Source: an uncultured Alphaproteobacteria bacterium
Lineage (GTDB): Bacteria > Pseudomonadota > Alphaproteobacteria > CAAGCB01 > CAG-977
NCBI GenBank assembly: GCA_944393745.1
Contig: CALYBD010000030.1
Span: 1 to 32,093, forward strand
Direction of reading: 5' to 3'
Length of the DNA: 32,093 nt
Shown: positions 1-7,713 of the stretch, piece after piece
How the letters are laid out: every line of letters begins with the position of its first letter
Numbering within the stretch: the stretch's first letter is position 1
Notes under the pieces: model-generated
Databases searched by the model: none
Told to the model about the DNA's origin: nothing
Seen by the model: only the letters and a program-made list of their open reading frames with translations
Translations under genes and position numbers: made by a program

Positions 1-101
1 GCCTTACACTGAGCCGACGTTGCATAAGTAGCTTGGGAATCTGACGCGGATAAGAACACCGCGATCAGTGTTGATAAAAAGATTAAAGTTGTTTTTTTCA
101 T
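1..101 (-). CDS. Secreted protein, N-terminal fragment (runs off left edge)
   Basis: This is an open frame from an ATG at 99-101 reading leftward off the window, with 33 codons and no stop. The residues begin MKKTTLIFLSTLIAVFLSAS and continue to ATYATSAQCK, a clear Sec signal peptide (lysines, then a hydrophobic core, then small residues), so the product is exported. A good ribosome site (AAAGGAT) lies about 11 bases upstream. A cysteine appears right after the predicted mature start; the gene at the opposite end of the window is a secreted cysteine-repeat protein, but no homology can be judged from so little sequence. The gene sits behind a long structured leader at 104-303. Function is unknown. 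Confidence 0.75.
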   Translation of the reverse strand, partial: MKKTTLIFLSTLIAVFLSASDSQATYATSAQCK

Positions 102-103
102 CT

Positions 104-303
104 CTGAACAATCCTTTTTGTTTCGGTTAAACAAAAACCTACCCGAAAAGGTAGGCGGATGTTCAGAAACCGTATATCAGTTTACGGCTCGGCGGTTTCG
201 CGCAAAGCCTTATAACGCCGACACCCGCCCGCATGGGACAGAAATCGGCATAATTATTTAAAGTCGCTTTATGCATCGCGACTACTGATAAAAGGGTTTC
301 TGA
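104..303 (-). promoter_or_regulatory. Structured RNA leader, copy 1 (candidate riboswitch-like element)
   Basis: Read on the minus strand, a long-range helix closes the element: TCAGAAACC (303-295) pairs with GGTTTCTGA (171-163), and ATCAG (289-285) with CTGAT (180-176). Inside are a hairpin AGTCGC/GCGACT (283-278 with 267-262), a helix ATGCCGA/TCGGCGT (251-245 with 221-215), and a 14-base block GGCGTTATAAGGCT (219-206) identical in copy 2 at 18649-18662. A terminator-like hairpin CCTACC/GGTAGG (155-150 with 143-138) is followed by TTTTTGTTT. The 3' strand of the closing helix, CTGAACATCC (166-157), can alternatively pair with GGATTGTTCAG (114-104), which contains the ribosome site. I do not recognise it as a known riboswitch class. 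Helices were found by eye, not by a folding program. Confidence 0.7.
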
Positions 304-338
304 CGCCCTGAGCCGTTGATTTAAACGACCTGAGAAAA

Positions 339-347
339 ATTATATCA
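339..347 (-). promoter_or_regulatory. Extended -10 promoter for the leader and secreted-protein gene
   Basis: On the minus strand the sequence reads TGATATAAT, a perfect -10 hexamer with the TG extension. A TTGACG lies at 362-357 but only 12 bases away, too close to serve as its -35, so the TG motif would have to compensate. It would start a transcript near 332, giving a leader of about 230 bases that includes the whole structured element. Confidence 0.45.
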
Positions 348-661
348 AAAATAAACCGTCAACACCAGTACAAACTGACCTTTTCATTTGACTGCCTTTT
401 TGCTGTTATTTGTTGGTCAAAATTCGCGAAATCGGTATGGTTATTTACAGCGTCAATTGACTTTCATAAAATGAATCGACCACTCTAAAAAAGACACATT
501 TGAACGCATTACATAAAACCGGAAACTTTAATAGCCTTGGGCAGCCTGTTGTTATTGATGTGCGTGTTTGCCAACAGAATTTCCAGTAATTTTTTTAGCT
601 GTAAGCATAAACATAATTTTATTCTGCAAAGTTAAATAATTATATTCGGTCTTTTGTTTTT
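348..661. other. Gene-free stretch, possibly eroded coding DNA
   Basis: I see no intact gene here on either strand. One short plus-strand frame near 530-595 reads NSLGQPVVIDVRV before a stop. The LGQPVV piece resembles the GQPVV segment of SecD proteins and would fit a decayed secD upstream of the secF relic at 662-1019. It is too short to claim with confidence. The rest is AT-rich without clear repeats or hairpins. Confidence 0.4.
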
Positions 662-1019
662 ATTTTCCGGCGGGTAGAAACGGTCGAGCCGCGCGTCGGT
701 GCCGAATTGATCCGAAACTGTGCCCGGGCACAGATTTTGGCCGCCGTCATGATTACGACCTATGTCCGGATACGTGTTTTGAACGGGAATTTGCGTTGGG
801 CACAATGTTGTCTTTGTTTCGCGATATTTTGATTGCCATCGGATTGTTTTCCGTCTTTCAATTAAATTTCGATATAACGATTATGCTGTTTACGGGCTCT
901 CCCGTATTGCAAAGATTTGCTTTGATTATGTTGCAGGGATTGTTGTCAGAACGTATTCGTCCGTTTATGTCGCCATGCCGGTATTGATGTATCCAGACGT
1001 TCGCAAGACAAAAAAATAA
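662..1019 (+). pseudogene. secF: secF relic (protein-export membrane subunit), frameshifted and internally deleted
   Basis: Three frames together spell pieces of SecF. First, FRRVETVEPRVGAELIRN and a hydrophobic stretch ending VRIRV (about 665-775). Then, in another frame, FEREFALGTMLSLFRDILIA through FQLNFDITI (about 778-880). The third piece continues PVLQRFALIMLQGLLS (about 900-947) and, after another frame change, TYSSVYVAMPVLMYPDVR with a stop at 1017-1019. Intact SecF has these blocks in the same order: the VGPxVGxELIR region before TM2, the FALGAVxALxHDxLIT block, then VLxxFALxMLxGxxxGTYSSxxxA near the C-terminus. Roughly 60 residues, including the conserved segment after DLTI, are missing at about 882. 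There is no start codon or ribosome site. It is a dead duplicate; a working secF must lie elsewhere. Confidence 0.75.
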
Positions 1020-1112
1020 AGAACTTAAATCCCTTCGAAAACACCTCAACATAACAAACACTCCGCCCTGCATGAAGGTTTTATTAAAAAATGTTTTCGG
1101 GACACTTTGTTT

Positions 1113-1778
1113 TTATACATAAACAATCTGTTTTTCAATTTCTCGCGCATTGGCGAATTGAACCAACAAAGCCTCTGTTTGATCCAGCCGGCCGGACAGG
1201 TCCCCTGCCCCGTCAAAAGCATAAATCACATATAACAGCCGCCTGTTTTGACCCGAATTGATCATCGTTCTGCGACTGTCGCTGGTCGGATTGCCGAAAA
1301 CGCCTTCGTCATCATACAGGCCCGGCAGATGTTCTATATTTAAAACGTCTTTGCCGATTCCCTGATATTTTTCACCGTCCGGCGTTCTTTTCCAGACAAT
1401 TTGCCCTTTAACGGCCGCCAGATCGTATGATCCCAAAGAATACCCCGATTCCACTGAAATCATATTGTTGACATCAACCGCATTATTGACCCGGTACAAA
1501 CCGTTTTTTTTGGCGATTCGGCGCAGCATTGCTTCGGCCGAATTGCGGTATTTCAAAGGATCTTTTCCCAAAATTTTATAGGCTTTGCGCGTTGCGGCGA
1601 TTTTCGGATTCTGCGCGATCAAAGACAAATCATTATATCTTTGTTCCAGCATTTTTATTAAAGAATCAAATTGCGCCGACTGTTCAACCGAACTTTCCGA
1701 CACGTCCGCCCGACAGCGCAACACGCCCAAAGCCGCCTGCGGTAAAAGCGTTTTCAAAGAATCATCAATTAAAATCAT
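1113..1778 (-). CDS. B3/4 (PheRS beta-like) domain protein
   Basis: The 221-residue product matches stand-alone proteins carrying the B3/B4 domain otherwise found in the phenylalanyl-tRNA synthetase beta subunit. Typical features are the RKAYKILGKDP segment (about 64-74), the RNSAEAMLRRI helix, NNAVDVNNMISVESGYSLG in the middle, and GNPTSDSRRTMI (about 162-173). In the synthetase this domain takes part in editing mischarged tRNA; free-standing versions are thought to deacylate or bind aminoacyl-tRNA-like substrates, but the role is not settled. No signal peptide or membrane segment. The ATG at 1776-1778 has an AAGGAAACGT site just upstream. It is divergent from ygeW across a 173-base gap that carries promoters for both. 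Confidence 0.85.
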   Translation of the reverse strand: MILIDDSLKTLLPQAALGVLRCRADVSESSVEQSAQFDSLIKMLEQRYNDLSLIAQNPKIAATRKAYKILGKDPLKYRNSAEAMLRRIAKKNGLYRVNNAVDVNNMISVESGYSLGSYDLAAVKGQIVWKRTPDGEKYQGIGKDVLNIEHLPGLYDDEGVFGNPTSDSRRTMINSGQNRRLLYVIYAFDGAGDLSGRLDQTEALLVQFANAREIEKQIVYV

Positions 1779-1861
1779 TTACGTTTCCTTTTTTAAATAA
1801 CACGTTCAAAAATTTCGTTATTTTGCAAGCGTTTTTTTTCATACTTTTTCACATAATGCTG

Positions 1862-1889
1862 TTGACTTCAACCAGAACGCCTTTAGACT
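1862..1889 (+). promoter_or_regulatory. Candidate ygeW promoter and leader stem-loop
   Basis: TTGACT (1862-1867), 16 bases, then TAGACT (1884-1889) makes a plausible sigma-70 promoter. Just downstream, TCAAACGA (about 1895-1902) can pair with TCGTTGA (about 1910-1916) ahead of a T6 run, a weak terminator-like hairpin in the leader that could act as an attenuator. Both readings come from the sequence alone. Confidence 0.4.
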
Positions 1890-1951
1890 ATTTGTCAAAC
1901 GAAGATAAATCGTTGATCATTTTTTGAATTTTTATTGAGTTAGGAGTCATC

Positions 1952-3229
1952 ATGGCTGAAACAAAAAAGAAATGCTGCAAAAAATCCGCAAAAACCTGCG
2001 AAACGAAAAAATCGTGTTCCACCAAAGCGGAATGCTGCTGCAAGCATTACGAAGAACTGATTAAGGAAATCAAAAGCTATAAGTCCGATCTGGATAAAAA
2101 AGATTTCCTGCTGACCTGGGAACAAAGCGAAGACGAATTAAAACGCGTTTTGGCCGTAGCCGAAATTTTAAAACTGTTCCGCGATAAAAACATTTCTTCC
2201 AAAGTTTTTGAAACAGGCCTGGGAATTTCTATTTTCCGCGACAATTCGACGCGTACGCGTTTCTCCTTTACGTCCGCTTGCAACCTGTTGGGATTGGGCA
2301 TGCAGGATCTGGACGAAACAAAGTCTCAGATTGCCCACGGTGAAACGGTTCAGGAAACAGCGAACATGATTTCTTTCTGCGCCGAAGTCATCGGTATTCG
2401 TGATGATATGTACCTGGGCGCCGGCCACACCTATCAGGTCGAAGTCGCCGACGCTTTGGATATGGGCTATAAAGAAGGCGTTCTGCCGAATCGTCCCGCG
2501 ATGATCAACCTGCAGTGCGATATCGATCACCCGACACAGTCCATGGCCGACTTGGCGTGGTTGAAGGAACACTTCGGCGGATTGGAAAACCTGAAGGGCA
2601 AAAAATTGGCGATGACATGGGCTTATTCTCCGTCTTACGGCAAGCCGTTGTCCGTTCCGCAGGGCATCATCGGATTGATGACCCGCTTCGGCATGGACGT
2701 TTCCCTGGCCTATCCGGAAGGCTACAACCTGATTCCCGAAGTCGAACAGGTCGCCGCCAAGCAGGCCAAAGCCAACGGAACGAAGTTCGAAATCGTCCAT
2801 TCAATGGAAGAAGCCTTCAAAGACGCCGATATCGTTTATCCGAAGTCTTGGGCGCCTTATGCCGTTATGGGTCGTCGTACCGAATTGCTCAAGGCAAAAG
2901 ACATGGACGGCTTAAAGGCTTTGGAAAAAGAATGCCTGGCCAATAACGCCAAGTTCAAAAACTGGGAATGCACCGAAGAAAAAATGAAACTGACAAAAGG
3001 CGGCAAAGCATTGTACATGCACTGCCTGCCCGCAGACATTACCGGCGTTTCCTGTAAAGAAGGCGAAGTTGCCGCTTCCGTATTCGACCGCTATCGTCTG
3101 GACACCTATCACGAAGCCGGTTGGAAACCTTACATCATCGCTTCCATGATTTTGAACCGCCGCTTTAAAGACGTGGCCGGCGTTTTGGAAGCCATGAAAG
3201 AACGGGCAACTCCGCGAATTAATTTCTGA
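1952..3229 (+). CDS. ygeW: Knotted carbamoyltransferase YgeW
   Basis: The 425-residue product is a member of the aspartate/ornithine carbamoyltransferase superfamily, YgeW branch. The carbamoyl-phosphate loop STRTR is at 99-103, HPTQ at 193-196 and HCLP at 357-360, all in the expected order. YgeW proteins are usually near 395 residues; the excess here is an N-terminal tail with seven cysteines (8, 9, 16, 22, 28-30) and many lysines. In Enterobacteria ygeW lies with ygeX, ygeY, ssnA and ygfK in the selenium-dependent purine-catabolism region, and its natural acceptor substrate is not firmly known. The ATG follows TTAGGAGTCATC, a good ribosome site, so the tail is probably translated. A terminator separates it from ygeY. 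Expected to be cytoplasmic. Confidence 0.92.
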   Translation: MAETKKKCCKKSAKTCETKKSCSTKAECCCKHYEELIKEIKSYKSDLDKKDFLLTWEQSEDELKRVLAVAEILKLFRDKNISSKVFETGLGISIFRDNSTRTRFSFTSACNLLGLGMQDLDETKSQIAHGETVQETANMISFCAEVIGIRDDMYLGAGHTYQVEVADALDMGYKEGVLPNRPAMINLQCDIDHPTQSMADLAWLKEHFGGLENLKGKKLAMTWAYSPSYGKPLSVPQGIIGLMTRFGMDVSLAYPEGYNLIPEVEQVAAKQAKANGTKFEIVHSMEEAFKDADIVYPKSWAPYAVMGRRTELLKAKDMDGLKALEKECLANNAKFKNWECTEEKMKLTKGGKALYMHCLPADITGVSCKEGEVAASVFDRYRLDTYHEAGWKPYIIASMILNRRFKDVAGVLEAMKERATPRINF

Positions 3230-3241
3230 TTTTTCAGGGGT

Positions 3242-3286
3242 GAAGCCTTCGGTTTAATCGGAGGCTTTCCCTTTTTCTTTTTTTTA
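3242..3286 (+). terminator. Terminator-like hairpin between ygeW and ygeY
   Basis: AAGCCT (3243-3248) pairs with AGGCTT (3262-3267), with a short inner CG/CG pair, followed by T-rich sequence through 3286. It implies ygeW and ygeY are at least partly uncoupled. Confidence 0.65.
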
Positions 3287-3312
3287 GAATCTAACGAAAG
3301 GATCAAAATCCA

Positions 3313-4533
3313 ATGGATACAAAAATCATTCAGGCCGCTGAAAAATATCGCGACGACATGACAAAATTCCTGCGCGATATGGTTGCCATTCCGTCCGAAT
3401 CCTGCCAGGAAAAAGACGTTATCCTGCGCATCAAACAGGAAATGGAAAAAGTCGGCTTTGACGAAGTCCGCATCGACAAGATGGGCAACATTTTGGGTCG
3501 TATCGGACACGGCAAACATGTTATTGCCATGGACGCTCATATTGACACGGTCGGGATTGCCGATCCGAAATTGTGGTCCTGCGATCCGTACAAAGGCAAG
3601 CTGGAAAACGGCATTATCTATGGTCGCGGCGCTTCTGACCAAGAAGGCGGTATGGCTTCCATGGTTTATGCCGGCAAGATTATTAAAGATTTGGGATTAG
3701 AAGACGATTACACCTTGTGGGTCACCGGTACCGTTCAGGAAGAAGACTGCGACGGTTTGTGCTGGGACGTGATCATGAAAGAAAAAGTTCTGGATCCCGC
3801 ACCTGAAATCGTTGTCATTACGGAACCCACGAACCTGAACATTTATCGCGGTCATCGCGGCCGTATGGAAATTTGCGTGCGCACGCACGGTGTTTCTTGC
3901 CACGGTTCTGCGCCGGAACGCGGCAAAAACGCCGTTTATATGATGGCAAAGATTGCCAATGAAATCGAAAAATTAAATGATCGTCTGCACGTTGATCCGT
4001 TCTTGGGCAAAGGCACGATTACGATTTCCTATATTGACTGCAAAACGCCGTCTTTGTGCGCCGTTCCCGATGAAGCTTACATTCATTTGGATCGTCGTCT
4101 GACGGCCGGTGAAACCGAGGAAATCGCCGTCAACGAAGTCAAAGACGCCGTTAAACGCGCGGGCTTTGAAGTCGGTAAAGACGCCGATGTCGAAGTTTTG
4201 ACCTACACGACACCGTCTTATACGGGATATGTACCGAACTTTAAAAAGTACTATCCGACATGGGTGCTGGAAGAAGATCACCCGGGCTGTGTCGCCGCTG
4301 TCGAAGCGTACAAAGACACGGTCGGCCCGACACCGAAGGTTGACAAGTGGACGTTTTCGACAAACGGCATTGCCACGATGGGCTTGCACAAGATTCCGAC
4401 AATCGGATTCGGTCCGGCCAACGAAATCTATGCCCATACGGTTGAAGATCAGTGCCCGGTTGATCATTTGGTCAAGGCAGCAGCTTTCTACGCCGCTTTC
4501 CCGGCTAAGTATCTGGCTGCCATTAAGAAATAA
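3313..4533 (+). CDS. ygeY: YgeY family M20 hydrolase (selenium metabolism-linked)
   Basis: The 406-residue product is an M20-type metallohydrolase. Two-metal site residues are visible: AHIDTVG (His76, Asp78), GRGASDQEGG (Asp109), VQEED (Glu143/144, catalytic base plus ligand), TEP (Glu171) and IYAHTVED (His375). The lid-domain signature HGSAPERG lies near 197-204. YgeY is the M20 subfamily that accompanies ygeW and selenium-dependent molybdenum hydroxylases; relatives cleave N-acyl or carbamoyl amide bonds, and the true substrate is unknown. No signal peptide, so cytoplasmic. The AAGGATC ribosome site precedes the ATG by about 10 bases. Neighbouring ygeX, ssnA and hyuA of the enterobacterial region are absent here. 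Confidence 0.92.
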   Translation: MDTKIIQAAEKYRDDMTKFLRDMVAIPSESCQEKDVILRIKQEMEKVGFDEVRIDKMGNILGRIGHGKHVIAMDAHIDTVGIADPKLWSCDPYKGKLENGIIYGRGASDQEGGMASMVYAGKIIKDLGLEDDYTLWVTGTVQEEDCDGLCWDVIMKEKVLDPAPEIVVITEPTNLNIYRGHRGRMEICVRTHGVSCHGSAPERGKNAVYMMAKIANEIEKLNDRLHVDPFLGKGTITISYIDCKTPSLCAVPDEAYIHLDRRLTAGETEEIAVNEVKDAVKRAGFEVGKDADVEVLTYTTPSYTGYVPNFKKYYPTWVLEEDHPGCVAAVEAYKDTVGPTPKVDKWTFSTNGIATMGLHKIPTIGFGPANEIYAHTVEDQCPVDHLVKAAAFYAAFPAKYLAAIKK

Positions 4534-4551
4534 CTTCTCCTTGGAAGTCAA

Positions 4552-4586
4552 AAGCCCTCCTTTGGCAAAAGGGGGGCTTTTTTTAT
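4552..4586 (+). terminator. Rho-independent terminator after ygeY
   Basis: AAGCCC near 4553-4558 pairs with GGGCTT near 4575-4580 and is followed by T7. It lies 20 bases past the ygeY stop. Confidence 0.8.
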
Positions 4587-4625
4587 TCACAACACTGCTG
4601 CTCTTTTCTGTTTTTTATCACACGT

Positions 4626-4631
4626 TATAAT
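4626..4631 (+). promoter_or_regulatory. -10 element upstream of lemA
   Basis: A perfect TATAAT lies 40 bases before the lemA ATG; no good -35 is visible at the right spacing. Confidence 0.3.
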
Positions 4632-4671
4632 GTTACACTTTTGCAGGGCTTTATTCCGGAGATCAAACATC

Positions 4672-5223
4672 ATGCAGATTTTTACCGTTCTTTTGTTATT
4701 AATAATTTTAGCGATTTTATATCTTGTTTTTCTTTACAACCGTTTTGTTCGAATGCAAAATCAGTGTGAAGAAGGCTGGAGCGGCATTTCCGTTCAGCTG
4801 AAACGCCGTTATGACTTGATTCCCAATTTAGTGGAATGCGTCAAAGGTTATGTAAAACACGAACAAAACACTTTGCAGCAAATCATTGAAAAGCGAAACG
4901 CGGCGATTAAGGCCGAATCACCGGTTCAGAAGGCTTCTGCCGAAAATGAACTGACGCAGGGATTAAGGTCTTTATTTGCCCTCAGTGAAGGATACCCCGA
5001 TTTAAAAGCCAGCAATAACTTTATCGAATTGCAAAATTCCCTGAATAAGGTGGAAGACGATCTGCAAAACGCCAGACGTTATTACAACGCAACGGTACGC
5101 AACTATAATACGGCCGTGGATTCTTTTCCTTCCAATCTGATAGCAGGGCATTTCGGTTTTTCCAAAAAAGACTTTTTTGATATCGAAGATTCTGCGCGGG
5201 AAAACGTCAAAGTGGCTTTTTAA
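4672..5223 (+). CDS. lemA: LemA family membrane-anchored protein
   Basis: The 183-residue product has one N-terminal membrane segment (about residues 3-20) followed by the LemA helical domain: YNRFVRMQNQCEEGWSGISV, LKRRYDLIPNLVECVKGYV, and the C-terminal RRYYNATVRNYNTAVDSFPS with FGF near the end. I chose the ATG at 4672 because GGAGA sits 10 bases before it; an earlier ATG at 4630 overlaps a -10 element and has no ribosome site. LemA proteins are envelope helical bundles of uncertain role, commonly encoded beside DUF2207 or TPM-domain proteins, as here, where the next ATG follows the stop directly. Confidence 0.9.
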   Translation: MQIFTVLLLLIILAILYLVFLYNRFVRMQNQCEEGWSGISVQLKRRYDLIPNLVECVKGYVKHEQNTLQQIIEKRNAAIKAESPVQKASAENELTQGLRSLFALSEGYPDLKASNNFIELQNSLNKVEDDLQNARRYYNATVRNYNTAVDSFPSNLIAGHFGFSKKDFFDIEDSARENVKVAF

Positions 5224-6951
5224 ATGAAAAAACTTCTGTTCTTTTTGATTTTTTGCGTTACCGGATCCGCTTTTGCCGCCGAAGAAATTTTAAACTATGA
5301 CGTTGTTATTCGTGTTCAGACAGATGCCTCTGTCATTGTTCGCGAACGCATAACCGTTCGGCGCGAAGGAAAAAGCATAAAACGCGGCATTTATCGCAGC
5401 TTGCCGCGAACCAAAGGAGTCACATACGAGGTTTTGTCCGTACGCCGAAATGATCGGCCGGAACCGTATTTTATCGAAAAAACCGGCAGGTCTTTTATTA
5501 TTAACACCGGTACGGATCAGTTACTGCCGAACAACGGTATTTATTCTTTTGAAATAACTTATCGGGCTTCAAATGTTATTTCCGGGTTTAAGGAATATGA
5601 CGAACTTTACTGGAATGTTACGGGGGATCAGTGGGCTTTTCCGATTCTTTCCGTTTCTGCCGCCGTTGTTTTGCCGGATTCTCTTTCCCCGCGTCAGCAG
5701 GCCGTTTATATCGGGCGGCGGGGATCCAAAGAAAAAGGCGTTTATTCAAACGGCCGTTTTTATGCCGGGCGGCCTTTGGCTGCGCGGGAAGGATTAACCG
5801 TTGCCGTCGGATTTGACAAAGGCGTTGTTCGCCTTCCCGTTCTGCCTTTTTATGACAGACTGCCGTTAACACAAACTTTCCGCCTTTCTTCCGTTATTTT
5901 TCTGGCTTATTTACTGGCAACATGGTTCTTGTTCGGAACAGATCCGAAAAAGGACGCCGTCATGCCCCGTTTTAACGGCGTCCCTGATTTAACTCCCGCC
6001 CAGGCCGGCTGGATTTATTCATACGGCAAAGATAAAGACGGCTGTTTGGCTGCCGCATTAATCCAAGGGTGTATCTCGGGATTCTTGAAAATCAAAGAAG
6101 AGGCGTCTTTTCATATTACGCGACTGCGCGACGGTCAAAACGGTGAAGAAAAATTTTTTGAAAAACATCTGACTTTTCCGTTGACGTTGTCAAAAACCTA
6201 TTCGCAAAAAATGGAACTGTTTTCAACGGATTTTCAAAATTTTCTAACCATGAAAACCGGAGAAAAATATTTTACGACAAATTGTTTTTTCACAATCGGA
6301 GCCATACTTTTGCTTTTGGGATTAACGACGTACCAATGTTACCTGGCCGAAGTGTTGCCGATGGCCGGAACAATGGCTTTTTACCTTTTGTTTTTAATTC
6401 CGGCCGGCAAGGATATTACGAAAATGATTGCCACGGGCGTTTTTCGATTTATGCCTTTTTTCATTTTGTTTTTTATCGGATTGCATTTTGTTGTCTTCAC
6501 TTGGGGATCGGCTGCATCGGATCCGGAAATCCTTCATATTTGCCTTTTTTATGCGGCAGGGTGTCTCGGCATTTTATTTTACGCTCATCTGATTATCCGG
6601 CCGACCCGGGAAGGCATGCAGGTCATCGCCCATATTGACGGCATTAAAATGTTTTTAAAAGCCGTTCAGACGGGCCTGCCCGCCGAAGTCAATTTTGATA
6701 AAATGGAAAAGCTGCTTCCCTACGCGATTTTGCTGGGACTGGAAAAAGAATGGAACGAAAAAATGCAGCAGATGACCGACAGCATACACTTTCAACCAAG
6801 CTGGTATTCCGGTCATACATTTTCCGCAACGCGTTTTAATGCTTTGCGATCAAACGTAAGGGCGTCTTGTTCCCGTCCGTCCCGATCAGGATCGGGCGGC
6901 GGCGGATTTTCGGGCGGCGGTTTCGGCGGCGGCGGCGGCGGCGGACGTTAA
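5224..6951 (+). CDS. DUF2207 domain membrane protein, LemA partner
   Basis: The 575-residue product starts with a signal peptide (MKKLLFFLIFCVTGSAFAA), followed by the DUF2207 beta-rich domain (about 20-210: repeated RERITVRREGKSIKRGIYR-type strands), a membrane segment near 222-240, a cytosolic stretch, two or three further membrane segments (about 355-460), and a glycine-rich tail ending GGGFGGGGGGGR. This layout and the tail are typical of the family that accompanies lemA. Function is unknown; an envelope role is likely. The ATG abuts the lemA stop, so the two are probably translationally coupled. The stop codon abuts that of the convergent EFR1 gene with no spacer, and no terminator is visible between them. 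Confidence 0.88.
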   Translation: MKKLLFFLIFCVTGSAFAAEEILNYDVVIRVQTDASVIVRERITVRREGKSIKRGIYRSLPRTKGVTYEVLSVRRNDRPEPYFIEKTGRSFIINTGTDQLLPNNGIYSFEITYRASNVISGFKEYDELYWNVTGDQWAFPILSVSAAVVLPDSLSPRQQAVYIGRRGSKEKGVYSNGRFYAGRPLAAREGLTVAVGFDKGVVRLPVLPFYDRLPLTQTFRLSSVIFLAYLLATWFLFGTDPKKDAVMPRFNGVPDLTPAQAGWIYSYGKDKDGCLAAALIQGCISGFLKIKEEASFHITRLRDGQNGEEKFFEKHLTFPLTLSKTYSQKMELFSTDFQNFLTMKTGEKYFTTNCFFTIGAILLLLGLTTYQCYLAEVLPMAGTMAFYLLFLIPAGKDITKMIATGVFRFMPFFILFFIGLHFVVFTWGSAASDPEILHICLFYAAGCLGILFYAHLIIRPTREGMQVIAHIDGIKMFLKAVQTGLPAEVNFDKMEKLLPYAILLGLEKEWNEKMQQMTDSIHFQPSWYSGHTFSATRFNALRSNVRASCSRPSRSGSGGGGFSGGGFGGGGGGGR

Positions 6952-7713
6952 TCAGCTGTCTTCCAGTAATTTTTCGGAAAAAACGTATCTCTTTTTATTT
7001 TTGGTATAATGCCCGTATTGAACGGCCTGTTGCGGACAATAATTCAAGCAGGCCTGACACAATTCGCAATGATCGCCCCAGACGGGTTTTTCGGTTACGC
7101 GAATATTGCCGACGGGACAAACTTTTGCGCACAGGCCGCACCGATTACAGGCATCGGTGACATAAAAACCTTTGACCGTCATAAATTTTTCAAACAACGG
7201 CCGTCCGATTCCGGACAAAAGAGAGGCCCCCAATCCGCGTCTGAGTTGAAAAACATTTTTTTTCTTTTGAATTTTTTCCGCAATTAAATCCAAATGGACC
7301 TGCGCCTGTGCAAGCAGCTGTATTTTCTTTTTTTCGGAATCGGTTTTTACGAACGGCGCCAACAAATAATTATTCGGCATTCTTAAAGAAAATCCCGCCT
7401 GACACGGCAACCCTTTTTTCGCAAGGGCTTTTTTCATTATCCTGTCAATCGTTCCTGTTTGCGTGTGACACGTACAAACAAAAAACACAAAGGGATTATT
7501 GACGTTTTCAAAGCGAACGCGATTGATAAAATCAAAAACGATCTTTGGTGCCGACCAGGCATAAATCGGAAACACAAATCCGATTTTTTCATCATTGCCC
7601 AACTTGTATTCCTTTTTGGCTTTGGGGATCAGGACGGCTTTATCTTTTAACCGTCGCGCCAATTCTTCGGCCACCCATTGCGAATTTCCCGTTCCCGAAA
7701 AATAAAAAATCAT
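6952..7713 (-). CDS. EFR1-type flavodoxin-ferredoxin fusion
   Basis: The 253-residue product has a flavodoxin-like N-terminus (MIFYFSGTGNSQWVA, the FMN phosphate-binding loop) and, near 187-240, two cysteine clusters CNRCGLCAKVCP and CELCQACLNYCP that would hold two [4Fe-4S] clusters. This is the EFR1 family, electron carriers common in anaerobes. The second ferredoxin motif is complete. It overlaps the upstream flavin reductase by four bases (ATGA), a coupled pair, suggesting that reduced flavin and iron-sulfur electron transfer work together. Cytoplasmic; the partner enzyme cannot be told from the sequence. Confidence 0.9.
   Translation of the reverse strand: MIFYFSGTGNSQWVAEELARRLKDKAVLIPKAKKEYKLGNDEKIGFVFPIYAWSAPKIVFDFINRVRFENVNNPFVFFVCTCHTQTGTIDRIMKKALAKKGLPCQAGFSLRMPNNYLLAPFVKTDSEKKKIQLLAQAQVHLDLIAEKIQKKKNVFQLRRGLGASLLSGIGRPLFEKFMTVKGFYVTDACNRCGLCAKVCPVGNIRVTEKPVWGDHCELCQACLNYCPQQAVQYGHYTKNKKRYVFSEKLLEDS

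Noticed and set aside
99-303. Known riboswitch classes (cobalamin, TPP, SAM, c-di-GMP, Moco) for the structured leader
   Set aside because: None of their conserved core sequences that I know is present in either copy.
796-987. A 63-residue plus-strand frame from TTG
   Set aside because: It is the middle of the secF relic; conserved SecF blocks continue in other frames on both sides.
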